From Comamonas odontotermitis (GTDB lineage: Bacteria > Pseudomonadota > Gammaproteobacteria > Burkholderiales > Burkholderiaceae_C): a stretch of 64,000 bases of DNA. Shown here one piece after another: positions 17,449 to 27,679 of the stretch. Location of the stretch: the NCBI RefSeq assembly GCF_020080045.1, contig NZ_CP083451.1, forward strand, positions 4,203,001-4,267,000, read 5' to 3'. The notes below the pieces were generated by a model that did no database searches, was not told where the DNA came from, and saw only the letters and a list, made by a program, of their open reading frames with translations. The translations under genes were made by a program, and so were the position numbers. The first letter of the stretch is position 1; every line of letters begins with the position of its first letter.

Positions 17449-18963
17449 TCACCGCACAGCCCCACCCAGCCAACGCGTCACCGGCTCGTGCGGTGCCGCC
17501 TGCTGCAATGCGGGCAGCCAGCGGCGTGCATCGTCCATGCGACCAGCTTTGGCCAGGCCATTGGCCAGCAATGCCAGGGTGCTTGGCCACTGCGGGTGGT
17601 CCGCAGCCTTTTCCAGTTGCTGGCACAGCTTCTGGGCGTCGTCCCATTCGCCCAGGCGTACAAAGCCCGGCATCAGCGCATGGAGCGTGTTGCTGCTGAT
17701 GCGCGGCACCGGCTGGGCGCGCTCGCAGTACACACGCCAGCTGCGGTGCTGCAACTGGCGCTCGGCATCGGTCCTGGCGGGCAGCTTGAAGATGGCGCGC
17801 GCGGCCAGGTGGAAATCATCGCTGGCAGGGGCATGGCGGGCACTCTCGAACCAGGCCCGCAGAATCTTGGGATCGGTGGGCGCGAGCTTGGCGGCCTCGC
17901 GCCACGCACGGGCCGCACGGTCAAATGCCAGCGCATCGGTATGCTGCTGGGCCCGCTGCACGGCTGCCTGCAAGGCATCTGCCTGCGCCTTGGCCGCCTG
18001 CTTGTCGCGCGCAGCCTCTTCCACCACCGATTCCTTGCGCCGCAACTGCAGGTACAGCGCCATCAGGATACCCCCTGCCACCAGGCCGCCAAAGTGCGCC
18101 ATGTAGGCCACGCCGCGTCCGCCTATCCAGTGTTGCGCCAACTCGAACCCCATCCACACCGGCAGCAGTACCAGCGCGGGCCAGGTGGCGTAGTTGAAGT
18201 AGAACGCCAGCATGTAGAAGAACCGGATGCGCCGCATGCGGTAGAGCACCACGTACATGGCCATCAGCCCTGCAATCGCACCCGATGCACCCAGTCCGTA
18301 GCTGCCCATGCCGGCATAGAACAGGCCTGCGAACAGCGATGCACTGATGCCGGCGATGGCATAAAAACACAGGTACAGCCCTGCACCCAGCGCCATCTCC
18401 AGCGTGAAGCCGAACAGGAACAGAAACACCATATTGCCCACCAGGTGGCCGGTGCTGCCATGCAGGAAGGTGGAGGTGAAGGCCTGCACAGGCTGCAAGC
18501 CGGCGCCGGGCTCGTAGCTCATGGCCCAGCGCGATGTGAAGGGCTTGGGCTCCTGCGGTGCAAAGCGGGTGCGTGCAGCCTGCCATTCGGCATGGAGCGG
18601 ATCGCCAGGCCGGATCACCTCGCCCGCCAGCAACTGGCGCCGAAAGCGGCCCTCTTGCCACATCAGCGTGTACAACTGCTCGTAATCCTGGGATTTTTGC
18701 AGGCCCTGGGCCATGCGCACCAGTTGCTTGCTGATGCGGCTGTCCTTGTTCTGGCTCTGCGCATCCAGGTATTTGACGAACTCCGGCACCTCCATCGCAG
18801 GAAGCGCCGTGTGCGCGTAGGTCTTGGCAGCGCGCTCTGCCCCCCGCTCCTCACCTTCCTGCCAGACCCAGAACACCAGACAGTTGATGACGATCAACAG
18901 CACGGTCATCCATGGTGGAGACTGCCAGGAGGGTTTGTTTTCAAGCGGGATGGCGATGAACAT
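17449..18963 (-). CDS. Rhomboid-family intramembrane serine protease with TPR-like tail
   Basis: A 504-residue protein. The catalytic pair is Ser227 in GLGASGAIAG and His290 in AHFGG, in different membrane helices. The FLHGSTGHLVGNMVFLFLFG block is the conserved rhomboid HxxxN region. A long N-terminal soluble segment (about 45-165) and a C-terminal 190-residue alpha-helical region with TPR-like repeats flank the membrane core. Rhomboids cut substrates within the membrane; the target here is unknown. I start at ATG 18963 (MFIAIPLENK), since the 20 residues before it look like shadow coding. Confidence 0.88.
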   Translation of the reverse strand: MFIAIPLENKPSWQSPPWMTVLLIVINCLVFWVWQEGEERGAERAAKTYAHTALPAMEVPEFVKYLDAQSQNKDSRISKQLVRMAQGLQKSQDYEQLYTLMWQEGRFRRQLLAGEVIRPGDPLHAEWQAARTRFAPQEPKPFTSRWAMSYEPGAGLQPVQAFTSTFLHGSTGHLVGNMVFLFLFGFTLEMALGAGLYLCFYAIAGISASLFAGLFYAGMGSYGLGASGAIAGLMAMYVVLYRMRRIRFFYMLAFYFNYATWPALVLLPVWMGFELAQHWIGGRGVAYMAHFGGLVAGGILMALYLQLRRKESVVEEAARDKQAAKAQADALQAAVQRAQQHTDALAFDRAARAWREAAKLAPTDPKILRAWFESARHAPASDDFHLAARAIFKLPARTDAERQLQHRSWRVYCERAQPVPRISSNTLHALMPGFVRLGEWDDAQKLCQQLEKAADHPQWPSTLALLANGLAKAGRMDDARRWLPALQQAAPHEPVTRWLGGAVR

Positions 18964-19147
18964 GGCGCATATTGTGCTGTGGCACAGCAGCCACGCTGCA
19001 AACCGCGCCGGCCGAGCGGCCACAGTGTTGGATTTTTGCGTCTCGTTCAGCGACCAGACGAGGGGGAATACTGCCTTTTACCCTGACACTTGCTATCAAA
19101 AACAAAGTCACTGCGCCCACTGATTGGGCATCAGCCGCGTTTTTCGC

Positions 19148-19633
19148 TTACACCGCATCCGCGCAGATCGCATGCTGCGCCGGCTGGGCAACGCGTACAT
19201 AGTCCTCGCTGTTCAGCACCATCGAGCGGTCCAGCCTGCCGGCATTGAAGGCGATTTCGCCAAAACGCGCCACCAGGCCTGGATCCACCACCAGCGTGAT
19301 CTGCGGCGCCAGGCTGAACGGAGGGATGGCACCGATCACGCAGCCGGTCTGCTGCGTGGCTTCTTCAGCGCTCGCCAGCGTCATCTTGGGCAACCCGAGG
19401 GCAGCCGCGAGCTTGCGAAAATCCAGCTTCTGGTCGCCCGGCAGCACCGCCAGCACCCAGTTCTCTCCAGCCGCCCCACTCTTGGTTCTGCACAGCATGG
19501 CCTTGGCGCCCTGGCCCGGCGCTGTACCGCGAATGCGCGCCACCTCTTCCGATTTACCCTCTGCCGGGTGCTCCAGCACGCGGTAGCGCGCGCCATGGCC
19601 GTCGAGCAGTTGCACCAGTCGATCAAACACCAT
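19148..19633 (-). CDS. YbaK/ProX-type aminoacyl-tRNA deacylase
   Basis: A 161-residue single-domain protein of the YbaK/EbsC family, which hydrolyses mischarged tRNAs such as Cys-tRNA(Pro) or Ala-tRNA(Pro). GKSEEVARIRGTAPGQGAKA and the conserved Lys near KLDFRKLAAALG fit the family, as does the IGAIPPFSL motif. Its start codons (GTG 19636, ATG 19633) immediately follow the stop codon of the upstream binding-protein-like gene, so the two are coupled. I use ATG 19633. The exact tRNA specificity cannot be read from sequence. Confidence 0.85.
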   Translation of the reverse strand: MVFDRLVQLLDGHGARYRVLEHPAEGKSEEVARIRGTAPGQGAKAMLCRTKSGAAGENWVLAVLPGDQKLDFRKLAAALGLPKMTLASAEEATQQTGCVIGAIPPFSLAPQITLVVDPGLVARFGEIAFNAGRLDRSMVLNSEDYVRVAQPAQHAICADAV

Positions 19634-19636
19634 CAC

Positions 19637-20371
19637 TCAATCCTTGCGCGGCGCAACGATGGCGCCCTGTATCTGGTGGCGGGCCAGCGCCTCGGCCACA
19701 AAGCCGCTCGCCTTGGCCTCTTCCACAAAATCGGACAGCCATTGGGCCACGGCCGTACCCCGTGCTTTTGGCACGCCCATGGCCTGCTGAATCACCATGA
19801 AGCGCCCGGGCAGCATGCGCAAGCCGCTGCGTTGCGCCACACTGGCCTCCAACTGGGTCTTGACGCCTGCGGCCACATCGCCTGACGGCGCCAGAAACAC
19901 ATCCACCACCGCAGGCGATGTCGGTGCACGCACGATGCTGGCGTGCTTGAGCTCGCGCGACAGGTACAGGTCGTACGCGCTGCCCTGGCCTACCACCACG
20001 GTATGGCCCGGCACATCGACCTGGGCGTTGCCGGTGAGCGGCGAATCGCTGCGCACCATATAAGCCCCTTCAATCAGCACATAGGGCGCGGAAAACGCAA
20101 TGCCTGCACCGCGCACCGGATCGACGGCAAAGAACCCGAAATCCGCCACACCGTTTGTCACCGCATCGACCGACTTGGCCGCCGCCTCAAACACCTGCAG
20201 CTCCAGCGGCACTCCCAGCTGTACCGCCAGGCGCTGCGCCAGGTCCACCGAAACACCGGCAGGCGTGCCATCGGTCTGCAGCCGCGCCAGGATGGGATTG
20301 CCCACGTTGATGGCAGCGCGCACGCGGCCCGTGGGAGCGAAGGCAGAAACGATGTCGGCACCAGCAGTCAT
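19637..20371 (-). CDS. Solute-binding-protein-like (SBP_bac_3) domain protein without signal peptide
   Basis: A 244-residue protein with the type-3 periplasmic binding fold: an RAAINVGNPILAR strand, the GVSVDLAQRLAVQLGV motif, and DFGFFAVDPVRGAGIAFSAPYV. Homologues bind amino acids and are normally exported, but no signal sequence is seen at either possible start (20371 or 20407). ATG 20407 lies inside a terminator stem, so 20371 is preferred. It directly precedes a tRNA deacylase gene. It may be a cytoplasmic enzyme-like or sensor derivative of the fold. I am sure of the fold and unsure of the function. Confidence 0.75.
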   Translation of the reverse strand: MTAGADIVSAFAPTGRVRAAINVGNPILARLQTDGTPAGVSVDLAQRLAVQLGVPLELQVFEAAAKSVDAVTNGVADFGFFAVDPVRGAGIAFSAPYVLIEGAYMVRSDSPLTGNAQVDVPGHTVVVGQGSAYDLYLSRELKHASIVRAPTSPAVVDVFLAPSGDVAAGVKTQLEASVAQRSGLRMLPGRFMVIQQAMGVPKARGTAVAQWLSDFVEEAKASGFVAEALARHQIQGAIVAPRKD

Positions 20372-20385
20372 GGCAAGGCTTTCGT

Positions 20386-20424
20386 CAAAAACAAAGGCCT
20401 GCACCAAAGTGGGATGCAGGCCTT
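20386..20424 (-). terminator. Rho-independent terminator after ssb
   Basis: AAGGCCTGC (20394-20402) pairs with GCAGGCCTT (20416-20424), a 9-bp stem with a 13-base loop. The minus strand continues TTTGTTTTTGAC. It lies 36 bp after the ssb stop and argues that the next gene starts at 20371. Confidence 0.78.
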
Positions 20425-20459
20425 GAATCGTTCATGGGTGAGCGCGCAGCAGGCGCGGA

Positions 20460-21041
20460 TCAGAACGGAATATCGTCGTCCATGTCGTCAAAGCCCGACG
20501 CTGCGCGCGGAGCCGGTGCGGGCATGGGTGCGGGCGCCGGACGCGGTGCAGGTGCCTGCTGTTGGCGAGGAGCCATGGCAGGCGCTGGCGCGCGGCGCTG
20601 CTGGTAGCCGCCTTGGCCACCACCCTGGCCGCCACCGCCTTGGTCGCCGTAGCCGCTGTCGCCATAGCCGTAGTCGTCGCCCTGGCCCTGACCGCCCTGG
20701 CCCTGGCGGCTGCCCAGCATCTGCATGGTGTCAGCGCGGATTTCGGTGGCGTAACGCTCCTGGCCGGTGGCCTGGTCGGTCCACTTGCGGGTGCGCAGGC
20801 TGCCTTCCACATACACCTGGCTGCCCTTGCGCAGGTACTGCCCCACGATTTCTGCCAGGCGGCCATTGAAAACCACACGGTGCCATTCGGTGGCCTCCTT
20901 GTTCTCGCCGGTGTTCTTGTCACGCCAGCGGTCGGTGGTGGCAATGGTGACGTTGGCGACCTGGTCGCCCGACGGGAAGGTGCGGATTTCGGGATCGCGG
21001 CCGAGATTGCCGACGATGATGACTTTGTTGACGGATGCCAT
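20460..21041 (-). CDS. ssb: Single-stranded DNA-binding protein
   Basis: A 193-residue SSB. The N-terminal OB-fold (about 1-115) starts [20 protein letters not shown]. It is followed by a Gly/Gln-rich then Pro/Ala-rich linker, and the acidic tip DDMDDDIPF recruits replication and repair proteins. It works with uvrA, two genes upstream in the same neighbourhood. The start is ATG 21041. No strong Shine-Dalgarno sequence is visible at normal spacing. Confidence 0.96.
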   Translation of the reverse strand: MASVNKVIIVGNLGRDPEIRTFPSGDQVANVTIATTDRWRDKNTGENKEATEWHRVVFNGRLAEIVGQYLRKGSQVYVEGSLRTRKWTDQATGQERYATEIRADTMQMLGSRQGQGGQGQGDDYGYGDSGYGDQGGGGQGGGQGGYQQRRAPAPAMAPRQQQAPAPRPAPAPMPAPAPRAASGFDDMDDDIPF

Positions 21042-21206
21042 GGTGGAAATGAGTCCTTGAAAAATGAGCGCCTACTATGCGTTGGCAGCCTTGCTGGCCC
21101 TGCGGCCTTCAAACGCCCATCACTTGTGAAAAACAGGTTCGTATCCTACCCCAAAGCGCAGCACGGGTGCGCGGCAGAGTCGACAGAAAAACAGGGCTTG
21201 GCCCAC

Positions 21207-22430
21207 TCAGCGAGCAGAACCGTTGCCAGCGCTCACTCTCCCCGCCTCGCCACTGTGGTCTGCACGCGCCACAGGCCGTAATGGCCAGGTCAACACCAGC
21301 CACAGCAGCGTGAGCACCGCAGTGACGGCAAACAGGCCCGCCGGCCCGGCCCACTTGGCGAGGACTCCCCCCAGCGCACCGCCTGCGAACAGGCCCAGCG
21401 ACTGCAAGGTGTTGTAACAGCCCAGCGCTGCACCACGCAGTGGTGCTGGCGCCATGCGAGAAACCAGGCTGGGCTGCGTGGCCTCCAGCGCATTGAAACC
21501 GCAGAAAAACACAAACATCAACAGCGCCATGCACCAGATGGTGGGAATGCTGCCGCCAGCCGCCAGCATGCCCAGCCCCACCTGCACCACCAGCACCAGG
21601 GCAATGGCGCCCAGCAGCGCGGCACGCAGCCTGCCCTTGCGCTCCATCGAAAACAGCGCACCCATGGCCACAAATGACAGCACCACCGCCGGCAGGTAGA
21701 CATGCCAGTGCTCTGCCTTGGGCAGGCCAGCCTGCACCAGCATGGCAGGCACCGCCACCCACATGGCCATCTGCACGGTGTGCAGCACAAACACGCCACC
21801 ATTCAAGCGCAGCAGATCGGCGTGCCGGAGCACATCGCGCAGGCTGCCGCGTGGGCCGCCATGGTGCACCATCGGCTCGGGCGGCACCACCCACAGCACC
21901 ACGGCAATCCCTGCCAGCGCCAGGCCACAGGTCAGCAGAAACAGGCCCGAAAGGCCGATATGCACCACCAGCAGCGGGCTGATCACCAGGGCCAGCGCAA
22001 ACATCAGGCCAATGCTGGCCCCTACGAGTGCCATGGCCTTGGTACGTACGGCATCGCGCGTCTGGTCGGCCAGGAGCGCCGTCACCGCAGCTGAAACGGC
22101 GCCTGCACCCTGCAGCGCACGGCCGATCAGCAGCGTGTGCAGATTGCCCGCAAGCCCGGCGAGCAGACTGCCTGCCGCAAATACCAGCAGGCCCAGCACG
22201 ATCACTTTCTTGCGACCCAGCCGGTCGGAGGCCATGCCCAGCGGCAATTGGCACACCGCCTGTGTGAGCCCATAGATGCCCATGGCCAGCCCCACCAGCG
22301 CCGGATCATCTCCGCCAGGGTACTTGCGTGCCTCCAGCGCAAAGACGGGCAGCACCAGGAACAGTCCGAGCATGCGCAGCGCGAAGATCAACGCCAGGCT
22401 CACGCTGGCACGCCGCTCGGCAGGCAGCAT
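21207..22430 (-). CDS. MFS transporter
   Basis: A 407-residue, twelve-helix major facilitator transporter. The MFS signature loop GMASDRLGRKKVIVLG lies between helices 2 and 3, preceded by YGLTQAVCQLPLG. It resembles drug/H+ antiporter-type efflux carriers of the YajR kind, but the substrate is unknown. I start at ATG 22430 (MLPAERRASVSL). The frame continues upstream to 22532 through a Pro/Ser-rich stretch that does not look like part of the protein. It sits between ssb and the divergent uvrA. Confidence 0.85.
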   Translation of the reverse strand: MLPAERRASVSLALIFALRMLGLFLVLPVFALEARKYPGGDDPALVGLAMGIYGLTQAVCQLPLGMASDRLGRKKVIVLGLLVFAAGSLLAGLAGNLHTLLIGRALQGAGAVSAAVTALLADQTRDAVRTKAMALVGASIGLMFALALVISPLLVVHIGLSGLFLLTCGLALAGIAVVLWVVPPEPMVHHGGPRGSLRDVLRHADLLRLNGGVFVLHTVQMAMWVAVPAMLVQAGLPKAEHWHVYLPAVVLSFVAMGALFSMERKGRLRAALLGAIALVLVVQVGLGMLAAGGSIPTIWCMALLMFVFFCGFNALEATQPSLVSRMAPAPLRGAALGCYNTLQSLGLFAGGALGGVLAKWAGPAGLFAVTAVLTLLWLVLTWPLRPVARADHSGEAGRVSAGNGSAR

Positions 22431-22796
22431 GGCGGATGAAGAAGAGGATGGACGGGAGGAGCGCGGCAAGGGAGAAATCAGAAGATGGGCCAAAAAAAGC
22501 AAGGGGCTGACATTCAGCCCGCAGCGCGACAAGGATTATCGCCAGCGGCAAGTGTAGGGCGGCGCCACAATCCTTACAGACAACAGGAAACAACACGCTT
22601 CCAAATCAATAGCTGCATGCACTGATTTGGCGTATGTATATTCCATTTTCTATCGCTGTACTTGCGCGACATCAACATCTTTTGCGCCCTGTGGCATGGC
22701 TATTTGCCCTGTACAACCTTGGCGCCAAAGTGCGTCGGTCACACACAAAACCCGCTGGCTGGCTATCATGGGGAGTTTTGGTTCTTCGCGCCACCC
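22431..22796. other. Divergent intergenic region, MFS gene and uvrA
   Basis: About 366 bp between the chosen start codons. It holds an inverted repeat at 22601-22630 and in-frame extensions of both flanking genes that I judge non-coding. I see no clear LexA site (CTGT-N8-ACAG) for uvrA. No RNA gene is evident. Confidence 0.6.
22601..22630. repeat. Inverted repeat containing a dispersed-repeat fragment
   Basis: CCAAATCA (22601-22608) and TGATTTGG (22623-22630) flank AATAGCTGCATGCA-type sequence. The 8-bp stem is perfect. It resembles the AT-rich arm of the dispersed repeat. Confidence 0.45.
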
Positions 22797-25700
22797 ATGC
22801 CACCACGCACTCCGACCATTCCCAATGCCGCCCTCGATCTGCACGCCGAACTGGGTGAACCCCCGGCGCAGGACGATGGCCGCTACCTGGGTGCGCGCCT
22901 GGCGCACAGCCGCATCTCCATCCGTGGCGCACGCACCCACAACCTCAAGAACATCGATCTCGACATCCCGCGCCACCAGCTGGTGGTGATCACCGGGCTG
23001 TCGGGCTCGGGCAAATCGAGTCTGGCGTTTGACACCCTGTATGCCGAGGGGCAGCGCCGCTATGTCGAGAGCCTGTCGGCCTATGCGCGCCAGTTCCTGG
23101 GTCGGCTCGACAAACCCGATGTCGACCTCATCGAAGGCCTGTCGCCAGCCATCTCCATCGAGCAGAAGGCAACCAGCCACAACCCGCGCTCCACCGTGGG
23201 CACGGTGACCGAAATCCACGACTACCTGCGCCTGCTGTATGCCCGCGCCGGCACGCCGTTCTGCCCGGACCACAACCTGCCGCTCGCGGCGCAGACCGTG
23301 AGCCAGATGGTGGATGCGATCCTGGCGCTGCCGCAGGACACCAAGCTGATGATCCTCGCCCCCGTGGCGCGCGGCAAGAAGGGCGAGTTCGTCGAGCTGT
23401 TCGCCCAGATGCAGGCGCTGGGCTATGTGCGCTTTCGGGTCGATGGACAGATGTACGAGCACGAAGCGCTGCCGCCTCTGGCAAAGAACGAGAAACACGA
23501 TATCGACGTGGTGATCGACCGCGTCAAGATCCGCCCCGATGTGCAGCAGCGCCTGGCCGAGAGCATTGAGGCGGCGCTGCGCGTAGGCGGCAACGAAGGT
23601 AATGGCCGTGTGCTGGCCATGGAGATGGACACCGGCAAGGAACATCTGTTCAGCAGCAAGTTCTCGTGCCCGATCTGCAGCTACGCGCTGGCGGAGCTGG
23701 AGCCGCGGCTGTTCTCGTTCAACTCGCCCCACGGTGCCTGCCCTTCCTGCGACGGCCTGGGCGTGCATGAGGTGTTCGACGTTGACCGCGTCGTGGCATT
23801 CCCCTCGCTGAGTCTCGCCAGCGGCGCGATCAAGGGCTGGGACCGCCGCAATGGCTATTACTTTGCCATGCTGGAGAGCCTGGGCCGCCACTACAAGTTC
23901 GACATTGAGCAGCCTTTCGAGAGCCTGCCGGACAACGTGCGGCAGGTGGTGCTGTACGGATCGGGCAGCGAAGACATCGCCTTCAAGTACGAACTGGCCA
24001 GCGGCGAAAACGCAGGCAAGCTGATCACCAAGAAACACCCCTTTGAAGGCATCCTGCCCAATATGGCAAGGCGCTATCGGGAAACCGATTCCAGCATCGT
24101 GCGCGATGAGCTCTCGCGCTACCAGAGCGTGCAGCCCTGCCCCGATTGCCACGGCGCGCGCCTGCGCCGCGAGGCACGCTTTGTGCGCGTGGGCGAAGGG
24201 GACGAGGCCCGTGCCATTCAGGACGTGAGCCATGTCACCCTGGCCGAAGCCTATGACTGGTTCAGCCATCTGCACCTCTCCGGCGCCAAGGCCGATATCG
24301 CCGCGCGCGTGATCCACGAAATCCGCACGCGCCTGCAGTTCCTCAACGACGTGGGCCTGACCTACCTCAGCCTGGACCGCAGCGCCGAAACGCTCTCGGG
24401 CGGCGAGGCGCAGCGCATCCGGCTGGCTTCGCAGATCGGCAGCGGCCTGACGGGGGTGATGTACGTGCTCGACGAGCCCTCCATCGGCCTGCACCAGCGC
24501 GACAACGACCGCCTGATCGCCACCCTGATGCACCTGCGCGACATCGGCAACAGTGTGATCGTGGTCGAACACGACGAAGACATGATGCGCGCGGCCGACC
24601 AGATCATCGACATGGGACCAGGCGCCGGCGTGCACGGTGGCCGGGTGATGGCACAGGGCAGCTATGCCGACATCTGCGCCAATGCGCAGTCGCTGACTGG
24701 CCAGTACCTGAGCGGGAAAAAGACCATTGCCGTACCCCCGCGCCGCACCCCCTGGCTGCCGGTGCTGGAGGGCACAGTGGGAGCACCTGCGGGCAAGCCC
24801 GAGGGAGCCAAGGCGGAGTCGCATTTTCCGACCGTGGAAGCCTCTCTCGCCAAGAAGACTCCCAAAAAGGGAGCAGTCAGCGCTCGCCAGTCAAGCGCAA
24901 GCAATACATCCGGCATCAAAAACATCGATCCGCACGCCGTGCAGACCCTGCGGGTGGCGGGCGCCAGCGGCCACAATCTGCACCATGCCACGGTGGATTT
25001 TCCGGTAGGCCTGTTCACCTGTGTGACCGGTGTCTCGGGCTCGGGCAAATCCACGCTCGTCAACGACACCTTGTACGCTGCGGCGGCGCAAAAGATCAAC
25101 CGCGCGCAGGGCGATGTGGCGCCGTATGACGAGATCGAGGGGCTCGACTACTTCGACAAGGTCATCAACGTGGACCAGTCCCCCATTGGCCGCACGCCGC
25201 GCAGCAACCCGGCCACCTACACTGGTCTGTTCACGCCCATCCGCGAGCTGATGGCCGAGACCAACACCGCCAAGGAACGCGGCTACGGCCCAGGACGCTT
25301 TTCCTTCAACGTGGCCGGTGGCCGTTGCGAAGCCTGCCAGGGCGATGGCATGGTGAAGGTGGAGATGCATTTTCTGCCTGACGTGTACGTGCCCTGCGAT
25401 GTGTGCCACGGTCAGCGCTACAACCGCGAAACCCTGCAGGTGCAGTGGAAGGGCCAGAACATTGCGCAGATACTGGACATGACGGTGGAGGATGCGCACA
25501 CCTTCTTCAAGGATGTGCCGACCATCGCGCGCAAGCTGCAGACCTTGTTGGATGTGGGCCTGTCGTACATTCGCCTGGGTCAGAGCGCGACCACCCTGTC
25601 GGGTGGCGAGGCGCAGCGTGTCAAGCTCGCGCAGGAGCTCTCCAAGCGCGACACCGGCCGCACGCTCTACATTCTGGACGAGCCCACCACCGGCCTGCAT

Positions 25701-25937
25701 TTTGCCGATATCGACCTGCTGCTGAAGGTGTTGCACCAGTTGCGCGACGCGGGCAACACCATCGTCGTGATCGAGCACAACCTGGACGTGATAAAAACCG
25801 CCGACTGGGTCATCGACATGGGCCCAGAGGGCGGTGCAGGCGGCGGCCAGGTGGTAGCACAGGGCACCCCCGAAGAAGTGGCAGCCAACCCGGCAAGCCA
25901 TACCGGGCGGTATCTGGCGCCTTACCTTCAGGCCTGA
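22797..25937 (+). CDS. uvrA: Excinuclease ABC subunit A
   Basis: A 1046-residue damage-recognition ATPase of nucleotide excision repair. It carries two ABC modules, each with a Walker A ([10 protein letters not shown] and [10 protein letters not shown]) and an LSGGEAQR signature, plus zinc-finger Cys pairs (CPICSY...CPSC, and CEAC...CDVC). An extra linker of about 70 residues lies between the modules (from about PPRRTPW to the NIDPHAV stretch). ATG 22797 is chosen. ATG 22662 would add 45 residues with no uvrA character. It is transcribed away from the MFS gene. Confidence 0.95.
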   Translation: MPPRTPTIPNAALDLHAELGEPPAQDDGRYLGARLAHSRISIRGARTHNLKNIDLDIPRHQLVVITGLSGSGKSSLAFDTLYAEGQRRYVESLSAYARQFLGRLDKPDVDLIEGLSPAISIEQKATSHNPRSTVGTVTEIHDYLRLLYARAGTPFCPDHNLPLAAQTVSQMVDAILALPQDTKLMILAPVARGKKGEFVELFAQMQALGYVRFRVDGQMYEHEALPPLAKNEKHDIDVVIDRVKIRPDVQQRLAESIEAALRVGGNEGNGRVLAMEMDTGKEHLFSSKFSCPICSYALAELEPRLFSFNSPHGACPSCDGLGVHEVFDVDRVVAFPSLSLASGAIKGWDRRNGYYFAMLESLGRHYKFDIEQPFESLPDNVRQVVLYGSGSEDIAFKYELASGENAGKLITKKHPFEGILPNMARRYRETDSSIVRDELSRYQSVQPCPDCHGARLRREARFVRVGEGDEARAIQDVSHVTLAEAYDWFSHLHLSGAKADIAARVIHEIRTRLQFLNDVGLTYLSLDRSAETLSGGEAQRIRLASQIGSGLTGVMYVLDEPSIGLHQRDNDRLIATLMHLRDIGNSVIVVEHDEDMMRAADQIIDMGPGAGVHGGRVMAQGSYADICANAQSLTGQYLSGKKTIAVPPRRTPWLPVLEGTVGAPAGKPEGAKAESHFPTVEASLAKKTPKKGAVSARQSSASNTSGIKNIDPHAVQTLRVAGASGHNLHHATVDFPVGLFTCVTGVSGSGKSTLVNDTLYAAAAQKINRAQGDVAPYDEIEGLDYFDKVINVDQSPIGRTPRSNPATYTGLFTPIRELMAETNTAKERGYGPGRFSFNVAGGRCEACQGDGMVKVEMHFLPDVYVPCDVCHGQRYNRETLQVQWKGQNIAQILDMTVEDAHTFFKDVPTIARKLQTLLDVGLSYIRLGQSATTLSGGEAQRVKLAQELSKRDTGRTLYILDEPTTGLHFADIDLLLKVLHQLRDAGNTIVVIEHNLDVIKTADWVIDMGPEGGAGGGQVVAQGTPEEVAANPASHTGRYLAPYLQA

Positions 25938-25969
25938 GCCCATCACTTTCAGACGCAGCCTGCCATCCG

Positions 25970-26464
25970 ATGACCAATACCCAGGAACGCCACACTGCGC
26001 CTATGTCCGCGAGCCTGATTTTTCGCACCGCACACATTGCCGACCTGCCCGCCATCATTGCCTTGCTGGCGGACGATGCCCTGGGCCGCGAACGTGAGGT
26101 GCTGGCCAACCCGCCAGACTCGCGCTATATCGCGGCATTTGAAGCCATCTGCGCTGATTCGAGCCAGCGCCTCGTGGTGGCCGAGCTGCAGGGCCAGGTC
26201 GTGGGAACACTGCAGCTGTCCTTTGTGCCCGGCCTGTCGCACACCGGGTCCTGGCGCGGCCAGATCGAGTCGGTACGCATCGCTGCTGCATTGCGCGGCA
26301 TTGGCGCAGGCCAGCAGATGTTGGAGTGGGCGGTGGCGCAGTGCCGTGAGCGGGGCTGCTCGGTCGTGCAACTGACCACCGACAAAAGCCGCACCGATGC
26401 GCACCGCTTCTACCAGAAGCTTGGCTTCGAGCCCAGCCATCTGGGCTTCAAACGCAAGCTGTAA
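25970..26464 (+). CDS. GNAT-family N-acetyltransferase
   Basis: A 164-residue Gcn5-related acetyltransferase. The acetyl-CoA-binding loop reads RGIGAGQQMLEWA, and the C-terminal FYQKLGFEPSH is typical. The central VGTLQLSFVPGLSHTGSWRGQIESVRI strand pair matches small GNATs that act on metabolites or antibiotics, but the acceptor is not predictable. ATG 26003 (MSASLIFRTAHI) is an alternative start. It follows uvrA by 32 bp and may be cotranscribed. Confidence 0.85.
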   Translation: MTNTQERHTAPMSASLIFRTAHIADLPAIIALLADDALGREREVLANPPDSRYIAAFEAICADSSQRLVVAELQGQVVGTLQLSFVPGLSHTGSWRGQIESVRIAAALRGIGAGQQMLEWAVAQCRERGCSVVQLTTDKSRTDAHRFYQKLGFEPSHLGFKRKL

Positions 26465-26482
26465 GCCGCCTTTGAGCAGTTC

Positions 26483-27637
26483 TTACGGCACCAGGCGAAT
26501 CAGCTTGCCGTCGGGCCCATCCGTCAGCAGATAGACCAAGCCATCCACTCCCTGGCGCACATCGCGGATGCGCTCGCCCAGCGACTCGTACAAGCGCTGC
26601 TCGCCGGTGATGCGTCCATCCTGTACCTGCAGCTTGGCGAGACTGCGTGATTTCAGCCCACCCACCAGCAAACTGCCCTTCCAGCCCGGCCCGTAACGAT
26701 CGCTGGTGATAAAAGCCATGCCCGATGGCGCGATGCTGGGCACCCAGTAATGCAAGGGCTGCTCCATGCCAGCTTTCTGCGCGCCCTCACCAATCTTGCC
26801 GCCGCCATATTCTTCGCCGTAGGTGATGACGGGCCAGCCGTAGTTTTTGCCAGGCTGCGGGCGGTTCACCTCGTCGCCGCCCTGGGGACCATGCTCGTGC
26901 TGCCAAAGCTGGCCATCAGGCCCCATCGTCAGGCCCTGGCTGTTGCGATGGCCGTAGCTGTAGATTTCAGGCAGCACATCCGGCTTGCCGACAAAGGGGT
27001 TGTCCCTGGGCACGCTCCCATTTGCGGCAATGCGCACCAGTTTGCCGTGGTGGTTGTCCAGTTTCTGCGCATCGTTGCGGTAGGAATAGCGATCGCCCAG
27101 GCTCAGGACCAGCGTGCCGTCGCGCGCCTGTGCAATGCGACAACCAAAATGCGCGCTGCTTTTGACCTTGGGGCGTTGGCTGAAGATCCGCTTGACCTCT
27201 TCAAGCTGGCGCTCATCCGCAGCAATACGTGCGCTGGCGAGCGCCGTGCTGTTGGTCTCCTTGTCTTGCCCGGGTTCGCTGTAGCAAAAGTAGATGCGGC
27301 GGTTGCTGGCAAACTGGCTGTCGGCCACCACATCCAGCAAACCGCCCTGCCCGCCGAATGCCACGGCGGGCACGCCTTTCAGCTCCGCCTGCTTTGCGCC
27401 CTGCGCGTTCAGCAGCCACAGCTTGCCCGCACGCTCGCTCACAAGCCAGCGTTGGTCGGGCAGGGGCGCAAGCGCCCATGGGTTGGCCAGGCCACTTGCC
27501 AGCACCTCAGGCTTGGGCAATGCGGGTTGCGCCAGCGCCACGCCTGCAGCCATGCACACGCCAGCAAAGACCGACAGCGGGCGCAGCGCGCTCCAGCGCA
27601 GTGGCATAGGCGACAGTGGCAGGAAATTCGGTGCCAT
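26483..27637 (-). CDS. PQQ-dependent soluble aldose dehydrogenase (YliI-like), exported
   Basis: A 384-residue beta-propeller sugar dehydrogenase of the soluble glucose dehydrogenase (GDH-B/YliI) family. Family blocks include VSERAGKLWLL, GGQGGLLDVV, LSLGDRYSYRNDAQ, GHRNSQGL and HEHGPQGGDEVN. A signal peptide precedes AQPALPKP. ATG 27637 is preceded by AGAGGAGG four bases upstream, which is better than the longer frame starting at 27691. Only 33 bp separate this start from the earliest divergent FAD-oxidoreductase start. No PQQ biosynthesis gene is in the window. Confidence 0.88.
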   Translation of the reverse strand: MAPNFLPLSPMPLRWSALRPLSVFAGVCMAAGVALAQPALPKPEVLASGLANPWALAPLPDQRWLVSERAGKLWLLNAQGAKQAELKGVPAVAFGGQGGLLDVVADSQFASNRRIYFCYSEPGQDKETNSTALASARIAADERQLEEVKRIFSQRPKVKSSAHFGCRIAQARDGTLVLSLGDRYSYRNDAQKLDNHHGKLVRIAANGSVPRDNPFVGKPDVLPEIYSYGHRNSQGLTMGPDGQLWQHEHGPQGGDEVNRPQPGKNYGWPVITYGEEYGGGKIGEGAQKAGMEQPLHYWVPSIAPSGMAFITSDRYGPGWKGSLLVGGLKSRSLAKLQVQDGRITGEQRLYESLGERIRDVRQGVDGLVYLLTDGPDGKLIRLVP

Positions 27638-27679
27638 GGGGCCTCCTCTTGGTCGACGCCAGACAGTACCATGGTGATC

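Noticed and set aside
22650..24824. A 724-codon minus-strand open frame opposite uvrA
   Set aside because: Shadow of uvrA codons; no family features and no ribosome site.
25403..25969. A longer GNAT protein starting inside uvrA at 25403
   Set aside because: The upstream part overlaps the uvrA coding region in another frame.
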